DNA of 64,000 bases from DASUAS01 sp963841415 (GTDB taxonomy: Bacteria > Actinomycetota > Acidimicrobiia > IMCC26256 > DASPTH01): assembly GCA_963841415.1 (NCBI GenBank), contig CAWJCN010000003.1, positions 62,001 to 126,000 of the forward strand. Reading direction: 5' to 3'. This document shows, one piece after another, positions 25,475 to 33,437 of this stretch. How positions within the stretch are numbered: the stretch's first letter is position 1; each line of letters starts with the position of its first letter. Both the position numbers and the translations under genes were made by a program. The notes below the pieces were generated by a model. That model was not told the DNA's origin, did not search any database, and saw only the letters and a program-made list of their open reading frames with translations.

Positions 25475-26302
25475 GTGGACGAGTTCGACGGCCGCGTCGC
25501 GGTGGTCACCGGAGCGGCGAGCGGCATCGGTCGCAGCCTCTCCGGGCGGTTGGCGGTCGAGGGCATGCACGTCGTGCTGGCCGACGTGGAGGAGGGCGCG
25601 TTGCATGACGCAGTGGCGGGCATCGGTGGCGACGCCGTGGCGTTCACCACCGACGTGACGTCGGCCGGGGCGGTCGACGAGCTCGCCGAGTTCGCCTACG
25701 ACACGTTCGGCGCGGTGCACGTGCTCTGCAACAACGCGGGCGTGTTCCAGGGCGGCTTGATGTGGGAGTGCAGCGACGCCGACTTCGAGTGGACGTTCGG
25801 TGTGAACGTGATGGGCATCGTGCATGGCGTGCGCGCCTTCGTGCCGCGGATGCTCCTGGCGGGAACCGACGGTCACGTCGTGAACACGGTGTCGATGGCC
25901 GGTCTCGTGTCGACACCGTTCAGCGGTCCGTACGACGTCTCCAAGTTCGCGGCCATGGCCGCCACCGAGTGCCTCGCCCACGACCTGGCGTCGGTGGGCG
26001 CGCCGATCAAGGTGTCGGCGGTCGTCCCGGGGTTGGTCGACACCGGGATCGCCCGTTCGCGCCGCAATCGGCCTGCCGCGTTCGACTCGCCGCAGAGCGA
26101 GGGCGGGGCGTTCGTCGAGCAGGCGCTGAGCGACGGTATCGCCGGCAGCATGTCGCCCGCCGCGGTCGCCGACCTGGTGGTGGAGGCGATCCGCGAGGAG
26201 CGCTTCCTGGTGCCGACCCGGCCGAGCTACGCGCGCCAGCTCGAGGAGCGCACCGACGACCTCGCCGCCAAGAAGCTGCCGCGCAGCCCGACCTTCGATT
26301 GA
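25475..26302 (+). CDS. SDR-family oxidoreductase
   Basis: The 275-residue protein has TGAASGIGRSLSG, CNNAGVFQGG and the catalytic YDVSKFAAM (about residue 152), and is closely similar in layout to the SDR at 13366 (NNAG, VRAFVPRM, C-terminal tail). GTG 25475 begins one base after the stop of the flavoprotein, so it belongs to the same operon. It probably oxidises a hydroxyl or reduces a ketone of the pathway substrate. The gene is intact. A hairpin repeat follows it. Confidence 0.9.
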   Translation: MDEFDGRVAVVTGAASGIGRSLSGRLAVEGMHVVLADVEEGALHDAVAGIGGDAVAFTTDVTSAGAVDELAEFAYDTFGAVHVLCNNAGVFQGGLMWECSDADFEWTFGVNVMGIVHGVRAFVPRMLLAGTDGHVVNTVSMAGLVSTPFSGPYDVSKFAAMAATECLAHDLASVGAPIKVSAVVPGLVDTGIARSRRNRPAAFDSPQSEGGAFVEQALSDGIAGSMSPAAVADLVVEAIREERFLVPTRPSYARQLEERTDDLAAKKLPRSPTFD

Positions 26303-26320
26303 CGGCTGGGTCCACCCGCC

Positions 26321-26396
26321 CGGGCGAGGATCCGGCTTCGCCGGGCCTCGCCCGCCAGGACGGAGTGAGCGGAGGCGAGCGACGGGGGCAAGGCGG
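26321..26396. repeat. Intergenic repeat family B, copy 1 (hairpin)
   Basis: CGGGCGAGG (26321-26329) pairs with CCTCGCCCG (26346-26354), with inner CCGG/CCGG around CTTCG. A conserved tail follows: GACGGAGTGAGCGGAGGCGAGCGACGGGGG. The second copy, with a different but equally paired stem, is at 55081-55161. Both copies end exactly at the stop codon of a minus-strand gene, so this is likely a terminator or REP-like element. Confidence 0.7.
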
Positions 26397-27341
26397 CTAC
26401 AGGACGGCGAGCGGGTTCACCGGGGAACCGGTGCCGCGCGGGATCACCAGAGGAGCGACCACGAACTGGAACGCCCAGCGGTTCGCGGCCGCGCACGCAT
26501 CGGCGAGGGCCTCGAAGTCGGCGTTGTCGAGGATGGGCATGCCCATGTAGGGCAGGAGGATGTGGTGCACGTGCAGCGCCATCGGCAGGCCGCGCGGGTT
26601 GGGGATGCCCTGGTCGTCGCTGGGTGCGTCCTGCATGTCCCACACGAGCATCGAGGCTTCAGTGTCGTGGAGGAACTCCACGCACGACGCGTGGACCCCG
26701 GCCTTGCCGCCGAAGCTCGGGCGCTCGCCGATCGCCACGTAGAGGGGCCCGTGCCCGCTGCGGATGAGCACCGCGTCGCCCGACCGCGGAGTGACACCCT
26801 GCGCGGCAGCCGCGTCGGCCAGCTCCCAGCCGTGCACCGGCGCACCGGGCGTGACGTACTCGGTGCCGCGCAGGCGCGGGATGTCGTAGAGCACGCCGCG
26901 GGTGACGATGCCGTCGCGCCAGAAGTCGACGGTGCCGCGGTGCGCGGTGGGCATGCCGTACTCGTCGAGCCGCTGCCCGTTCCACGTGTCGGCGCCTTCC
27001 GCCACCGGAAGATGACAGAGCGCGTCGAGGTGCGTCTCGGTGAAGCCGTGGATGAACAGCGACAGATGGTCGCACATCGCGCCCGAGTCCTGCATCGCCA
27101 CCATGTGGCGAGCCGGGTACGGGTTCGCCGGTCCGGGCTTGGTGTCGATCGAGCGCGCACACGAGACGGCGCGACCGTCCTCCACGAGCGCAGCTGCCGC
27201 CCGTCGCACCTCGTGGGTCACGAAGTTGAGGGTGCCGAGGTCGTCGTCGTCACCCCAGCGACCCCAGTTGCAGTACTCGGTGCGCCAGCGGTCGTACTCG
27301 TCGGCGGTGGGTGGCGTGCGGTCCTGGATGCCCATGCGCAC
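26397..27341 (-). CDS. Cyclase-family metal-dependent hydrolase (kynurenine-formamidase-like)
   Basis: The 314-residue protein belongs to the cyclase family (PF04199). The metal motif is THLDALCHLP (about residue 105), matching the family's H-x-D-x3-H. Other landmarks are DDDDLGTLNFVT near 32, SGDAVLIRSGHGP near 188 and a late ALHVHHILLPYMGMPILDN. Members hydrolyse amides, lactones or cyclic esters, or eliminate water. It faces the plus-strand catabolic operon convergently and is divergent from the P450 at 27372 (30 bases between starts). Confidence 0.87.
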   Translation of the reverse strand: MRMGIQDRTPPTADEYDRWRTEYCNWGRWGDDDDLGTLNFVTHEVRRAAAALVEDGRAVSCARSIDTKPGPANPYPARHMVAMQDSGAMCDHLSLFIHGFTETHLDALCHLPVAEGADTWNGQRLDEYGMPTAHRGTVDFWRDGIVTRGVLYDIPRLRGTEYVTPGAPVHGWELADAAAAQGVTPRSGDAVLIRSGHGPLYVAIGERPSFGGKAGVHASCVEFLHDTEASMLVWDMQDAPSDDQGIPNPRGLPMALHVHHILLPYMGMPILDNADFEALADACAAANRWAFQFVVAPLVIPRGTGSPVNPLAVL

Positions 27342-27371
27342 ACCGTAACTCCGCGGCTACCGTCGCCGCGC

Positions 27372-28616
27372 GTGACGCAGCCGCACGTCCAGCAGGGCGG
27401 TGCCGGGTTCGACCCGTTCTCCGTCGCGGTGATGACCGACCCGTATCCCGTGTACCGCGAGCTGCGCGCCACGCACCGCGTCGCGGCGCTCCCGCAGTAC
27501 GACGCCTTCGCGCTCACGCGCTTCGACGACGTCTGGCGCGTGCTCACCGACCGCGACCACTTCTCCATCTTCGAGGGCCCGGTCTTCCACCGCGAGGCGC
27601 TGCTGCGTCATCACGCGGGACCGCCGGACACGAGCGTCGGCCACCCGGTGCCCACGTTCTCGATGCTCGATCCACCTGTCCACACCCAGCTGCGGCAAGC
27701 GCTGCTCGGCCCCTTCCGGCCGCGGGCAGTCACGCCGATGGAAGACACCGTGCGCGGGTTCGCACGCGCGCAGCTCGATCGAATCGCGACGCGCGACGAG
27801 TTCGACGTGCATCACGACTACGCAGCGCCGGTAGCGGCGCAGGTCGCCGCCTTGCAGCTCGGCTTCCCGGTCGAGGACGCCGAGCTTCTCGTCGGCTGGG
27901 TGAACACGTTCGTGGCGCGGGAACCCGACCTCGCGGGCATCAGCGCCGCGGGCCAGGCCGCGCACGCCGAGCTGCACGCGTACCTGGTCGATCTCGTCGC
28001 CGAACGCCGCGCCACGCACGGCGATGGCCCGCGCGATCTGATCGACGAGCTGTGCGACTACGACGGTCCGCACGGAGCGCTCGACGACTCCGAGATCGCG
28101 GTGCAGCTCTCGACCCTGTTCATCGGCGGATCGGAGACGCTGCCGAAGACCGTCGCGGGCGGGTGCTACGAGTTGTGGCGCGCACCCGAGCAGCGCGCCG
28201 CGCTGGTCGCGCACGCCGACGGCTTCGCGCGCGGGTTCGAGGAGATGCTGCGGCACCAGCTGCCGTTGCAGTTCGTCGGCCGCACGTTGCTGGTCGACAC
28301 CGACGTGGCCGGGGTCGCGATGCGCGCCGGGCAGCGTGTCGTCCTGTTGCTCATCTGCGCCAACCGCGACGAGCAGGAGTTCACCGATCCCGAGCGGTTC
28401 GACGCGACGCGCGCGATGGACCGTCACCTCGGCTTCGGCCACGGCGTGCACGTGTGCATCGGCGCTCACGTGGCGCGGCTGGAGGGCACGGTGTTGGTGC
28501 AGGAGCTGCTGGCTCGCTTCCCCCAGTACGAGGTGGTGGAGGACGGACTCGAGCGGGAGGCGTCGGAGTTCCACGTGGGGTGGGCTCGGATGCCGGTCCG
28601 GCCGGGATGCGCGTGA
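27372..28616 (+). CDS. Cytochrome P450 monooxygenase
   Basis: The 414-residue bacterial P450 has ExxR in EEMLRHQ (about residue 292), an I-helix with IGGSETLPKT that keeps the acidic residue and threonine for oxygen activation, and the heme loop FGHGVHVCIGAHVARLEG with the ligand Cys near 361. It starts with the usual DPFSVAVMTDPYPVYRELR. It should hydroxylate a small organic molecule with electrons from a ferredoxin. No ferredoxin gene is adjacent. GTG 27372 is the start. The amidohydrolase follows after 25 bases. Confidence 0.93.
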   Translation: MTQPHVQQGGAGFDPFSVAVMTDPYPVYRELRATHRVAALPQYDAFALTRFDDVWRVLTDRDHFSIFEGPVFHREALLRHHAGPPDTSVGHPVPTFSMLDPPVHTQLRQALLGPFRPRAVTPMEDTVRGFARAQLDRIATRDEFDVHHDYAAPVAAQVAALQLGFPVEDAELLVGWVNTFVAREPDLAGISAAGQAAHAELHAYLVDLVAERRATHGDGPRDLIDELCDYDGPHGALDDSEIAVQLSTLFIGGSETLPKTVAGGCYELWRAPEQRAALVAHADGFARGFEEMLRHQLPLQFVGRTLLVDTDVAGVAMRAGQRVVLLLICANRDEQEFTDPERFDATRAMDRHLGFGHGVHVCIGAHVARLEGTVLVQELLARFPQYEVVEDGLEREASEFHVGWARMPVRPGCA

Positions 28617-28641
28617 GGCGACCGGGGCGTACCGTGATCGC

Positions 28642-29799
28642 ATGACGCAGCTCATCATCGACGCCGACACCCACCTGACCGAGCCGCGCGACGTGTGGAC
28701 CACCCGAGTGCCGCGGAAATGGCTCGACGAGGTGCCCCACGTGGAGCGCAACGACGAGGGCCGCGACGTGTGGGTGCTCGACGGCACCCCGTTCAGCAGC
28801 CCGGGGCTCACCGCGGTCGCGGGCTGGCCCGAGCCCTTCCCGGCCGGGCCGAAGACCTATGAGGAATGCCCGCGCGCCGCCTACGACGCCGACGCGCGCC
28901 TCGCCTACATGGACGAAGTGGGCATCTGGGCGCAGGTGCTCTACCCCAACGTCGCCGGGTTCGGCAGCCAGCGCTTCCTCTCGATCCGCGACGACGAGCT
29001 CAAGCTCGTGTGCGTGCGCGCCTACAACGACTTCCTGCGCGACTGGGCGTCGGCCGACGCGCGTCGACTCCTCACCATCATGTCGTTGCCGTTCTGGGAC
29101 ATCGACGAGACGGTGAAGGAGATCACCCGCAACCTCGACGCCGGCCACCGCGGGATCCTGTTCACCGGCGAGCCGCAGCGTTACGGCTTGCCCTACCTCG
29201 GCGAGGAGCACTGGGATCCGCTCTGGTCGATCGCGCAGGACGCGGCCCTACCGATCCACTTCCACATCGGTAGTGGCGACACCACCTCGTCGTTCGGGCC
29301 CGAACGCATCTCGCGCTACGGCACCGCGGCGACGTACGCGTACACGTCGTGCGAGATGTTCCTGAAGAACGGGTTGCAGTGCGTCGACCTCATCACCAGC
29401 GGCGTGCTGCCACGCTTCCCCGAATTGAAGTTCGTGTCGGTGGAGAGCGGGATCGGCTGGGTGCCCTTCGTGCTCGAGGCTGCTGATCACAGCTACCTCG
29501 AAGGACGGCCCGCGCGGGTGAGCGAGTGGGAGCTCCTGCCGTCGGAGTACTTCGCCCGGCAGGTGTACACCACCTACTGGTTCGAGTCGGTGGCGCCGAC
29601 CAAGCTGCTCGGCGACATCCCCGTCGACCGCATCATGTTCGAGACCGACTTCCCGCACCCGACCTGCCTCTACGGCAACGTGCAGGAGAAGATCGAGGCC
29701 AGCCTGGCCGGGGCCACCGAGCACCAGCGGCGCCGCATCCTGTGGGAGAACGCGGCCGAGCTCTACTCCGTGGAGGCGCCCGCGCCGAGCGTCCCGTGA
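28642..29799 (+). CDS. Amidohydrolase_2 (ACMSD-like) family protein
   Basis: The 385-residue TIM-barrel protein begins LIIDADTHLTEPRDVW, whose D-x-D/T-x-H pattern replaces the HxH of classical amidohydrolases. Later metal ligands are IHFHIGSG (about residue 212) and the Asp in MFETDFPHPTCLYGN (about 337). The family includes aminocarboxymuconate-semialdehyde decarboxylase and several lactone or ring-cleavage hydrolases, and is common in aromatic and steroid degradation clusters. It lies directly behind the P450, and the two are likely co-transcribed. Confidence 0.9.
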   Translation: MTQLIIDADTHLTEPRDVWTTRVPRKWLDEVPHVERNDEGRDVWVLDGTPFSSPGLTAVAGWPEPFPAGPKTYEECPRAAYDADARLAYMDEVGIWAQVLYPNVAGFGSQRFLSIRDDELKLVCVRAYNDFLRDWASADARRLLTIMSLPFWDIDETVKEITRNLDAGHRGILFTGEPQRYGLPYLGEEHWDPLWSIAQDAALPIHFHIGSGDTTSSFGPERISRYGTAATYAYTSCEMFLKNGLQCVDLITSGVLPRFPELKFVSVESGIGWVPFVLEAADHSYLEGRPARVSEWELLPSEYFARQVYTTYWFESVAPTKLLGDIPVDRIMFETDFPHPTCLYGNVQEKIEASLAGATEHQRRRILWENAAELYSVEAPAPSVP

Positions 29800-29903
29800 C
29801 TCGCACCACGAGCCGCCGATCTTCACATTCCCGACATGCGAAGGAAGCGCGCGCGACGCGAACGCTTCGTAGCGTCCGGGGCGCGTCCCGTGCGGACGCC
29901 TTC

Positions 29904-30074
29904 GTGAACTGGGAGACGCGTCACTCCGACGTGTACCGGGGCGGTGAGCACAAGGTCGACTTCCTGCCCAAGGTCCGCATCGAGGTGCTGGCCACCGACA
30001 ACCAGGCCGAGCAGGTCGCCGACACGATCGTCGAGCGCGCCCGCACCAGCGAGATCGGTGACGACGCGCTCTGA
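29904..30074 (+). pseudogene. C-terminal remnant of a P-II (GlnB/GlnK) signalling protein
   Basis: In one frame the DNA encodes HSDVYRGGEHKVDFLPKVRI, then EVLATDNQAEQVADTIVERA and RTSEIGDDAL before a stop. This matches the T-loop end, third strand and second helix of P-II proteins (compare RGAEY, VDFLPK and ARTGKIGDG). The N-terminal half of P-II (about 45 residues) is missing upstream in any frame, and the final IFV strand is lost. A His stands where the uridylylated T-loop Tyr should be. A 56-residue peptide could start at GTG 29904, but decay is the simpler reading. The rest of 29800-30151 holds nothing else I can identify. Confidence 0.65.
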
Positions 30075-30151
30075 GCTCGTCGACGTGATCCGGCACGACG
30101 CGGGTGCGTCTAGATTGACGCCGAGTCGGGGCAGGACACGAGGAGAACGAG

Positions 30152-30655
30152 ATGACCAGGGCAGTCGGGCGTCACACCGGCACGATCGGGGGGATCGTCG
30201 CCCTGACGGCCGTCGTGTTCACCGGGCTCGCGGGATCGGCGGGCGCGGCCACCACGAATCCGTGCAAGATCCTCAAGAAGTCGGAGATCGTGGGCGCGTT
30301 CGGTGGCACCTCCAGCACCGGGAAGAAGGGCCTCACGACGCCGGTGAGCACGCAGTGCGAGTACCAGGTGTCGGCCGCCGGCGACCGCCCCGACGGTACG
30401 GTGATCGTGCACGTGACGACCACCGGAGGGAAGGCCGCCTACACCGGGCTGAAGAAGACGTCCCTCTACGTCCCGATCGAGGGCGTGCCCAACAGCCTCT
30501 GGGCCGACAAGCCGCACGTCGTCGACATCCTGAAGGGCAACACGTTGCTCGCGGTGCAGGGCAACTTCCTCATCAGCGACCCGTTGCCCATCCACTTCTA
30601 CGACGCGAAGACGCAGCTCACCGGCCTCGCGCAAGCTGCCGCCAAGCGGGTCTGA
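30152..30655 (+). CDS. Secreted protein of unknown function (DUF3558-like)
   Basis: The 167-residue product has a signal peptide (IVALTAVVFTGLAGSAGA, cleavage about residue 33) and a globular domain starting NPCKILKKSEIVGAFGGTSS, with a second Cys in TQCEY, which suggests one disulfide. The opening resembles actinobacterial DUF3558-type lipoproteins and secreted proteins, though the lipobox is absent. AGGAGAACGAG before ATG 30152 is a good ribosome site. No function is known. It lies between the P-II remnant and the second plus-strand P450. Confidence 0.78.
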   Translation: MTRAVGRHTGTIGGIVALTAVVFTGLAGSAGAATTNPCKILKKSEIVGAFGGTSSTGKKGLTTPVSTQCEYQVSAAGDRPDGTVIVHVTTTGGKAAYTGLKKTSLYVPIEGVPNSLWADKPHVVDILKGNTLLAVQGNFLISDPLPIHFYDAKTQLTGLAQAAAKRV

Positions 30656-30667
30656 CCGGGGGCCGCG

Positions 30668-31822
30668 ATGGAGTTCGACCCGTTCGACTACGGATTCCAT
30701 CGTGACCCGTACCCCACGTACGCATGGCTGCGCGACGAGGCGCCGCTGTACCACAACGAGCGCATGGAATTCTGGGCGTTGTCGCGCTTCGACGACGTGT
30801 TGAACGGCTTGCACGATCCCGCGACCTACACCTCGACCGGCGGCGTGGCGATCGAGCACACCGACGCCGCGTTGAAGTCGATGATCGAGCTCGACCCGCC
30901 CGACCACACTGCGATGCGAAAGCTGATCGCGCGCCGCTTCACGCCCCGGCGCATCGCCGAGCTCGAACCGCGTGTGCGCGAATGGACCAACGCGCTCCTC
31001 GACCGCCTCGAAGGTCGCGACGAGTTCGACGTGGTGCGCGAGTTCACCGCGCTCCTGCCGACGACGGTGGTGGGCACGATGCTCGGCATCCCGGCCGACC
31101 GTCACGACGAAGCCCGCCAATGGACCGACGACCTCCTCACTCGCGAGCCGGGTAATCCGGTACCGCCACCCGCCGCCGCCGAAGGCGCGATGCAGATGGC
31201 CACACTCGCGTCTCAACTCGCGGTCGCGCGGCGCGAGCGCCCCGCCGACGACATCCTCAGCACCCTGGTGGAGGCGGAGATCGAAGGCGCGCCGCTGACC
31301 GACGAGCAGGTGATCGGCTTCTGCCTGCTCCTCATCGCGGGTGGTCACGAGACCACGTCGAAGCTCATCGCCAACGGCGTGCGCCTCTTCGCCCGCCACC
31401 CCGACCAGCGCGACGCGGTGATCGCCGCCCCCGAGCTCATGGCCGGGGCGGTGGAAGAGCTCCTGCGCTACACCAGCCCGACGCAGTACATGGCTCGCAC
31501 CACCACCCGACCGGTGGCGCTGCACGACGTCGAGATGCCGGCCGGCGCCAAGGTGGTGCTGCTGCTCGGCTCGGGCAACCGCGACCCGCGCGAATTCGAC
31601 CGGCCCGACGAGTTCGACATCATGCGCACCAACCCGCGCATCCTCGCGTTCGGTCACGGCGCGCACGTCTGCCTCGGCGCGGCGGTGGCGAGGCTCGAGG
31701 CGCGCGTCGCGCTGGAGGAGTTCCTCGCGCGCTACCCGCGGTACGCGGTCGACGAGGACCTGGTCGAGTTCCTCCACTCGGGCAACGTGCAGGGTCCCAC
31801 CCGCGTGCCCGTCGCGGTGTGA
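30668..31822 (+). CDS. Cytochrome P450 monooxygenase
   Basis: A 384-residue P450 with canonical features: I-helix LLIAGGHETTSKL (about residue 222), ExxR in VEELLRYTSP, and the heme loop FGHGAHVCLGAAVARLEA with the ligand Cys near 335. It begins with DPFDYGFHRDPYPTYAWLRD. Of the three P450s in the window, this is the most ordinary, resembling the CYP107/CYP125-type soluble monooxygenases in a general way; the exact family would need a search. A SnoaL-like protein and an SDR follow closely, so a short oxidation operon is likely. Confidence 0.94.
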   Translation: MEFDPFDYGFHRDPYPTYAWLRDEAPLYHNERMEFWALSRFDDVLNGLHDPATYTSTGGVAIEHTDAALKSMIELDPPDHTAMRKLIARRFTPRRIAELEPRVREWTNALLDRLEGRDEFDVVREFTALLPTTVVGTMLGIPADRHDEARQWTDDLLTREPGNPVPPPAAAEGAMQMATLASQLAVARRERPADDILSTLVEAEIEGAPLTDEQVIGFCLLLIAGGHETTSKLIANGVRLFARHPDQRDAVIAAPELMAGAVEELLRYTSPTQYMARTTTRPVALHDVEMPAGAKVVLLLGSGNRDPREFDRPDEFDIMRTNPRILAFGHGAHVCLGAAVARLEARVALEEFLARYPRYAVDEDLVEFLHSGNVQGPTRVPVAV

Positions 31823-31831
31823 GTGGGGCCG

Positions 31832-32332
31832 ATGGCTGATCCCCTCCAGCTGCTCCTCGATCGTCGGGCGGTCGCCGATGTGGTGCTGCGCTACTGCCGC
31901 GGGATCGACCGCCTCGACCTCGAGCTCGTGCGCGCCTGCTACCACCCCGACGCCACCGACGAGCACGGCACGTTCATCGGCACGCGTGACGAATACGTCG
32001 AATGGGTCGCCGGCGTGCTCGAGCGCTTCACGGGCACGATGCACGTCGTGGCCAACCAACTGATCGAGGTCGACGGAGAGCGCGCCCACTCGGAGACCTA
32101 TGGCGTCGCGTACCACTGGGGCGAACCGCTCGACGACCACCGCCGCAACTTCATCACCGGCTTCCGCTACGTCGATCGGTTCGAGCGGCGCGACGGCGAC
32201 TGGCGCATCGCTCGCCGCGTCGCCGTGCGCGAATGGACGCACGTCGTACCCGCCGCGCAGCATTGGGTGATCCCGCCCGATCGCGACGGTCGGCGGGGCC
32301 GCCGGGATCGCGACGACGCGGTGTACGAGTGA
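31832..32332 (+). CDS. SnoaL-like / nuclear transport factor 2 fold protein
   Basis: The 166-residue protein opens with LLLDRRAVADVVLRYCRGID and has YHPDATDEHGTFIG near residue 37 and DGDWRIARRVAVREW near 125, the pattern of the SnoaL_4 group. This includes the alpha-beta-barrel hydratases and isomerases of steroid and polyketide metabolism. The last 20 residues are charged and probably disordered. It begins nine bases after the P450 stop and overlaps the next SDR start by four bases. Confidence 0.87.
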   Translation: MADPLQLLLDRRAVADVVLRYCRGIDRLDLELVRACYHPDATDEHGTFIGTRDEYVEWVAGVLERFTGTMHVVANQLIEVDGERAHSETYGVAYHWGEPLDDHRRNFITGFRYVDRFERRDGDWRIARRVAVREWTHVVPAAQHWVIPPDRDGRRGRRDRDDAVYE

Positions 32333-33100
32333 ACGACTTCGGCGCGCTCGACGGCGCGGCCATCGTGACCGGCGGGAGCGGTGGGCTCGGGGCCGCGGTG
32401 TGCCGGCTCCTGGCCGAACGGGGGAGCGACGTCGCGGTGTTCTACCGCAGCAATGCCGACGCCGCGCGCGCCGTCGAGCGTGATGTGATCGCACACGGTC
32501 GGCGCGCGGTCATCGTTCCTGTCGACCTGCTCGACGCGTCTGCCACTGCCCTCGAAGTCGACCGACGTGGCCGGCGAACTCGGCGGGGTGCACACGCTCG
32601 TGCACGCGTCGGGCCCGATCGTCCACCAGCTCCACATCAGCAAGGTGGAGCCGGCCGCATTCCGCGAGCACCTCGAGCAGGAGGTGATGGCGTTCTACGA
32701 CGTCGCCCACGCGGCGCTGCCGCACCTGCGGACCGCGCGCGGGAGCATCGTCGCGGTCACCAGCGCGGGCGCGCGCCGACACCCGGCGCGCGACGCGCTG
32801 TCGGTAGGGCCCAAGGGGACCATCGAGGCGCTGGTGCGGGCGCTGGCGGTGGAGGAGGGACGCTTCGGCGTGCGCGCCAACTGCGTCGGGCCGGGCATGC
32901 TCACCGACGGCATGGCCGTGCGGCTGCGCGAGTCGGGCGATCTCGACGACGCCGCACTCGAAGCGGCCCGGGCCAACATCCCGATGCGCACCTTCGGCAC
33001 CGCTGCCGACCTCGCCGAAGCGGTGTGCTTCCTCGCCTCGCCGCGGGCGGGCTACATCAGCGGGCAGTTCCTCGACGTCGACGGCGGCTACGGAGTCTGA
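32329..33100 (+). CDS. SDR-family oxidoreductase, frame broken once
   Basis: GTG 32329 opens a frame with TGGSGGLGAAVCRLLAERGS and an SNAD end to the second strand. From about 32566 the protein continues in another frame with GGVHTLVHASGP, ALPHLRTARGSIVAVTSAGA and a closing FLASPRAGYISGQFLDVDGG. The break is an exact 4-base tandem duplication (CGAC twice at 32559-32566); removing one copy gives a continuous reading E-V-D-V-A-G-E-L-G-G. The YxxxK motif is altered: the usual Tyr position is in DALSVGPKGTIE, with Ser-Val instead of Tyr, so catalysis may be changed. The repaired length is about 255. Confidence 0.8.
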
Positions 33101-33123
33101 GCAGTTCGTCCTGATCGTGAAGG

Positions 33124-33327
33124 TCAGTCGTCCTTGAGGGCGACCGCGTTCGGGGTGACGTTCATCTTGGGCTCGTACTCGGCCACCTCGATGTCGCGAG
33201 CGCTCCGGTCGAACTGCGCGCGCAGCTCGGTGCGGCACGCCTGGCACAGACCGTAGAAGCGCATCGGCTCCTCGCGGTGGCAGCGCATGCACTCCATGGT
33301 CTCCGGTGTGAGGTCGACGACGTCCAC
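33124..33327 (-). CDS. Small zinc-ribbon protein
   Basis: A 67-residue protein with two Cys pairs, CMRC (13-16) and CQAC (28-31), joined by HREEPMRFYGL, followed by a charged tail (YEPKMNVTPNAVALKDD). It looks like a treble-clef or zinc-ribbon mini-protein. I do not recognise a named family. It is divergent from the glutamate dehydrogenase gene with 110 bases between starts, and its stop is 23 bases from that of the convergent SDR. Confidence 0.75.
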   Translation of the reverse strand: MDVVDLTPETMECMRCHREEPMRFYGLCQACRTELRAQFDRSARDIEVAEYEPKMNVTPNAVALKDD

Positions 33328-33437
33328 AGTGCGGCTCTCGCTCTCAGTTCGGGTCGAGGCGGTCGGGGTGGGAGAGCATGCCGCGCCACCGGCGCCGAGT
33401 GGCGGACCCGGCCGGCTTGACTCCCTAACGTGGCGGC

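Noticed and set aside
29800..29903. N-terminal half of the P-II protein in another frame
   Set aside because: None of the three plus frames shows the P-II opening strand or the segment before the T-loop, so the gene is truly truncated rather than merely shifted.
30110..32494. 794-codon minus-strand frame across the secreted protein, P450 and SnoaL genes
   Set aside because: It runs opposite three well-supported genes and has the biased composition of a shadow frame.
18518..33100. Canonical cholesterol ring-degradation cluster
   Set aside because: The hallmark enzymes for ring opening (KstD, KshA/KshB, HsaC, HsaD) are absent; only generic partners are present.
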